DNA of 20,661 bases from Halocaridina rubra (Eukaryota > Arthropoda > Malacostraca > Decapoda > Atyidae): assembly GCA_037179515.1 (NCBI GenBank), contig JAXCGZ010004265.1:42501-63161 (forward strand), given 5' to 3'. How positions within the stretch are numbered: the first letter of the stretch is position 1; the number at the start of each line of letters is the position of its first letter. The notes below the pieces were generated by a model. It ran no database searches and was not told the origin of the DNA. It saw only the letters and a list, made by a program, of their open reading frames with translations. Below, piece by piece: positions 20,591 through 20,661 of the stretch. Position numbers and translations under genes: made by a program.

Positions 20591-20661
<71 letters not shown>
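20591..20661. repeat. (CT)n microsatellite truncated by the window edge
   Basis: At least 35 pure CT units run to the last base, so the true length is unknown. Confidence 0.97.

Larger units (their letters stand above)
18434..20661 (+). other. Intron 4, running off the window
   Basis: The intron opens with GTGAGT at 18434 and no supported acceptor plus exon appears before the window ends. It is AT-rich, with three long (AT)n runs, an interrupted (ATT)n run, a (CT)n run at the edge, a small (ATCC)n patch at 18929-18944, a two-copy 22-bp tandem (19295-19338) and a repeat-like element at 18970-19120. A GC-richer patch near 19440-19500 is unidentified. Confidence 0.8.

Overview
The window reads as intron-rich animal DNA, most likely from a decapod crustacean (penaeid-shrimp-like). 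The reasons are long coding exons bounded by GT...AG introns, AT-rich introns loaded with very long pure (AT)n, (ATT)n and (CT)n microsatellites, and two short intronic segments that, from memory, resemble dispersed repeats common in penaeid shrimp DNA. The species call is an inference; no database could be searched. I see no bacterial-type genes, tRNA, rRNA, CRISPR array or intact transposase.

One gene on the + strand explains all the coding sequence. Its first visible exon is giant: it is open from base 1 (no in-frame stop upstream of the ATG at 31, so that ATG is not a demonstrated start) to a GTAAGT donor after base 12783, at least 4,261 codons. Three further exons follow at 16119-16436, 17043-18152 and 18284-18433, each joined in phase 0. 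Together they give 4,787 codons of one protein that is partial at both ends. The last ~370 residues of the giant exon and all of the later exons are helical, with tryptophan-marked spectrin-like repeats. A very large, acidic, disordered and internally repetitive segment feeding into spectrin repeats best fits an arthropod nesprin (Msp300/SYNE1 family), a nuclear-envelope and muscle cytoskeleton linker. The actin-binding CH domains and the KASH tail expected of that family lie outside the window, so the family name is provisional.

Layout of the giant exon: 112-3612, about 22 copies of a charged module (basic strand, DGKP-type turn, acidic strand) with a strikingly regular 57-codon period for the first nine copies; 3844-8290, a second family of ~75-80-residue modules marked by an aromatic-x3-hydrophobic-Tyr motif plus proline motifs, inside which one module has been freshly amplified into four near-identical 234-bp copies (5719-6648); 8575-9558, scattered returns of the first module, one of them well preserved; 9892-11060, several short acidic or Gln-Glu-Leu repeats; 11671-12783, the helical spectrin-like start.

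From 18434 to the end the window is one AT-rich intron (or intron plus unseen sequence) made mostly of microsatellites and short repeat fragments, ending in a (CT)n run at the window edge.
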